DNA from: Balneolaceae bacterium
Lineage (GTDB): Bacteria; Bacteroidota; Rhodothermia; Balneolales; Balneolaceae
NCBI GenBank assembly: GCA_020832415.1
Contig: JAFIES010000048.1
Span: 62,001 to 126,000, forward strand
DNA: 64,000 bases
Direction: 5' to 3'
Shown here in pieces: positions 63,451-64,000 of this stretch. How positions within the stretch are numbered: the stretch's first letter is position 1; every line of letters begins with the position of its first letter. The notes under the pieces were generated by a model, which did not search any database, was not told the origin of the DNA, and was given only the letters and a program-made list of their open reading frames with translations. A program made the translations under genes and the position numbers.

Positions 63451-64000
63451 GATGGTGAAATTAAACAAATTCAGTGCAAGATTAACACAGGAACAAGCAC
63501 AGGTAGGCTCAAAGGCAATGCTTTATGCCACAGGTTTGAGCGAGGATGACATGAAAAAGGCCCAGGTGGGCATTGCAAGTACCGGCTGGGATGGCAATCC
63601 ATGCAACATGCATTTGAACGATCTTGCGGCAATAGTGAAGAAAGGAGTTTGGGACAGCGGACTGGTTGGATTTGTATTTCACTCCATCGGGGTAAGTGAT
63701 GGAATTTCGATGGGAACCCAGGGGATGAAGTTCTCTCTGCCATCAAGAGATATTATAGCAGACTCAATTGAAATTGTGATGAGTGCACAATGGTACGATG
63801 CCAACATTTCGGTGGTTGGATGCGACAAAAATATGCCCGGTGCAGTGATGGCAATGGCACGCGTAAACAGACCGTCTATTATGGTGTATGGCGGTACCAT
63901 TCGTCCCGGAAATCTAAATGGGGAAAAACTCGATATCGTCTCTGCATTTGAATCATACGGACAGTTTCTGTCAAAAGAGATTGATGAAGAGCAGATGAAC
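63451..64000 (+). CDS. ilvD: dihydroxy-acid dehydratase, N-terminal part (runs off right edge)
   Basis: The ATG frame encodes 183 residues before the right edge. Family marks are [20 protein letters not shown], the Fe-S cysteine in [40 protein letters not shown] and the second cysteine in [18 protein letters not shown]. The enzyme makes 2-oxo acids for valine, isoleucine and leucine. It is divergent from the ilvB row, so both may be driven from the same intergenic region. Confidence 0.95.

Noticed and set aside
1..64000. Phage-defence island or prophage
   Set aside because: No restriction-modification, CRISPR-Cas, retron, capsid, portal or integrase genes are seen; only toxin-antitoxin pairs occur.

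Overview
The window looks like a chromosomal segment of a member of the Bacteroidota/Balneolota (FCB) group, most like a marine or halophilic Balneolaceae-type heterotroph. The signs are a TonB-dependent receptor with a carboxypeptidase-regulatory-like N-domain, 6-bladed beta-propeller lipoproteins, DUF3078 and DUF2851 proteins, few strong Shine-Dalgarno sites, several TAnnTTTG (-7 type) promoters, a BCCT osmolyte carrier and a membrane pyrophosphatase. This placement is inference from gene content; no rRNA lies in the window.

Layout. 1-5.1 kb (minus strand): the N-terminal part of an AsmA protein, a VapBC-like toxin-antitoxin pair with a palindromic operator, and a lipoprotein plus TonB-dependent receptor operon. 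5.2-10.8 kb (all plus strand): a row of small units, each ending in an integron attC-like site. The cargo is two 6-bladed beta-propeller lipoproteins, a FitAB/VapBC pair, a HigBA pair whose toxin is frameshifted in a T7 run, the relic of another small two-gene unit, and a Phd/ParE pair. No integrase is in view, so this is a CALIN (attC cluster lacking an integrase) or the distal end of a chromosomal integron. It is the most interesting region.

10.9-24.5 kb: housekeeping and accessory genes (gltX, DUF1499, S9 peptidase, VOC protein, serine hydrolase, a double-GT2/TPR protein, a PLP decarboxylase - DUF3078 - PyrR-like operon, YtxH - DUF2851). 24.5-29.2 kb: tRNA-Gln, prs, rplY, pth and hppA. 29.2-38.9 kb: an unknown protein, a methyltransferase, pyrF-rnhA, an outer-membrane protein - BCCT - universal stress protein operon, a DASH-type cryptochrome and an NlpE/META lipoprotein. 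39-43.9 kb: pruA, then two neighbouring genes each interrupted by one in-frame TAA (a DUF885 protein and a small zinc-ribbon protein), DUF697 and tRNA-Arg(CCT). 44-53.2 kb: a BspA-like repeat lipoprotein, DUF2256, ApbE, a TlpA-like thioredoxin, a sugar isomerase-like / Gfo-Idh / SUMF1-domain group and an aldo/keto reductase.

53.4-64 kb: a full branched-chain amino-acid block on the minus strand (ilvB-ilvN-ilvC-cimA-leuA-leuC-leuD-leuB), with ilvD divergent at the right edge. CimA together with LeuCDB would supply 2-oxobutyrate for isoleucine, while LeuA with the same LeuCDB makes leucine; IlvBN, IlvC and IlvD serve all three amino acids. Directly upstream of ilvB is a short frame ending in a dense Ile/Leu codon run with four CTA codons, followed by a 9-bp inverted repeat, which resembles an attenuation leader. 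A GC-rich palindromic intergenic repeat occurs at four places (about 16.0, 53.3, 55.2 and 59.5 kb).
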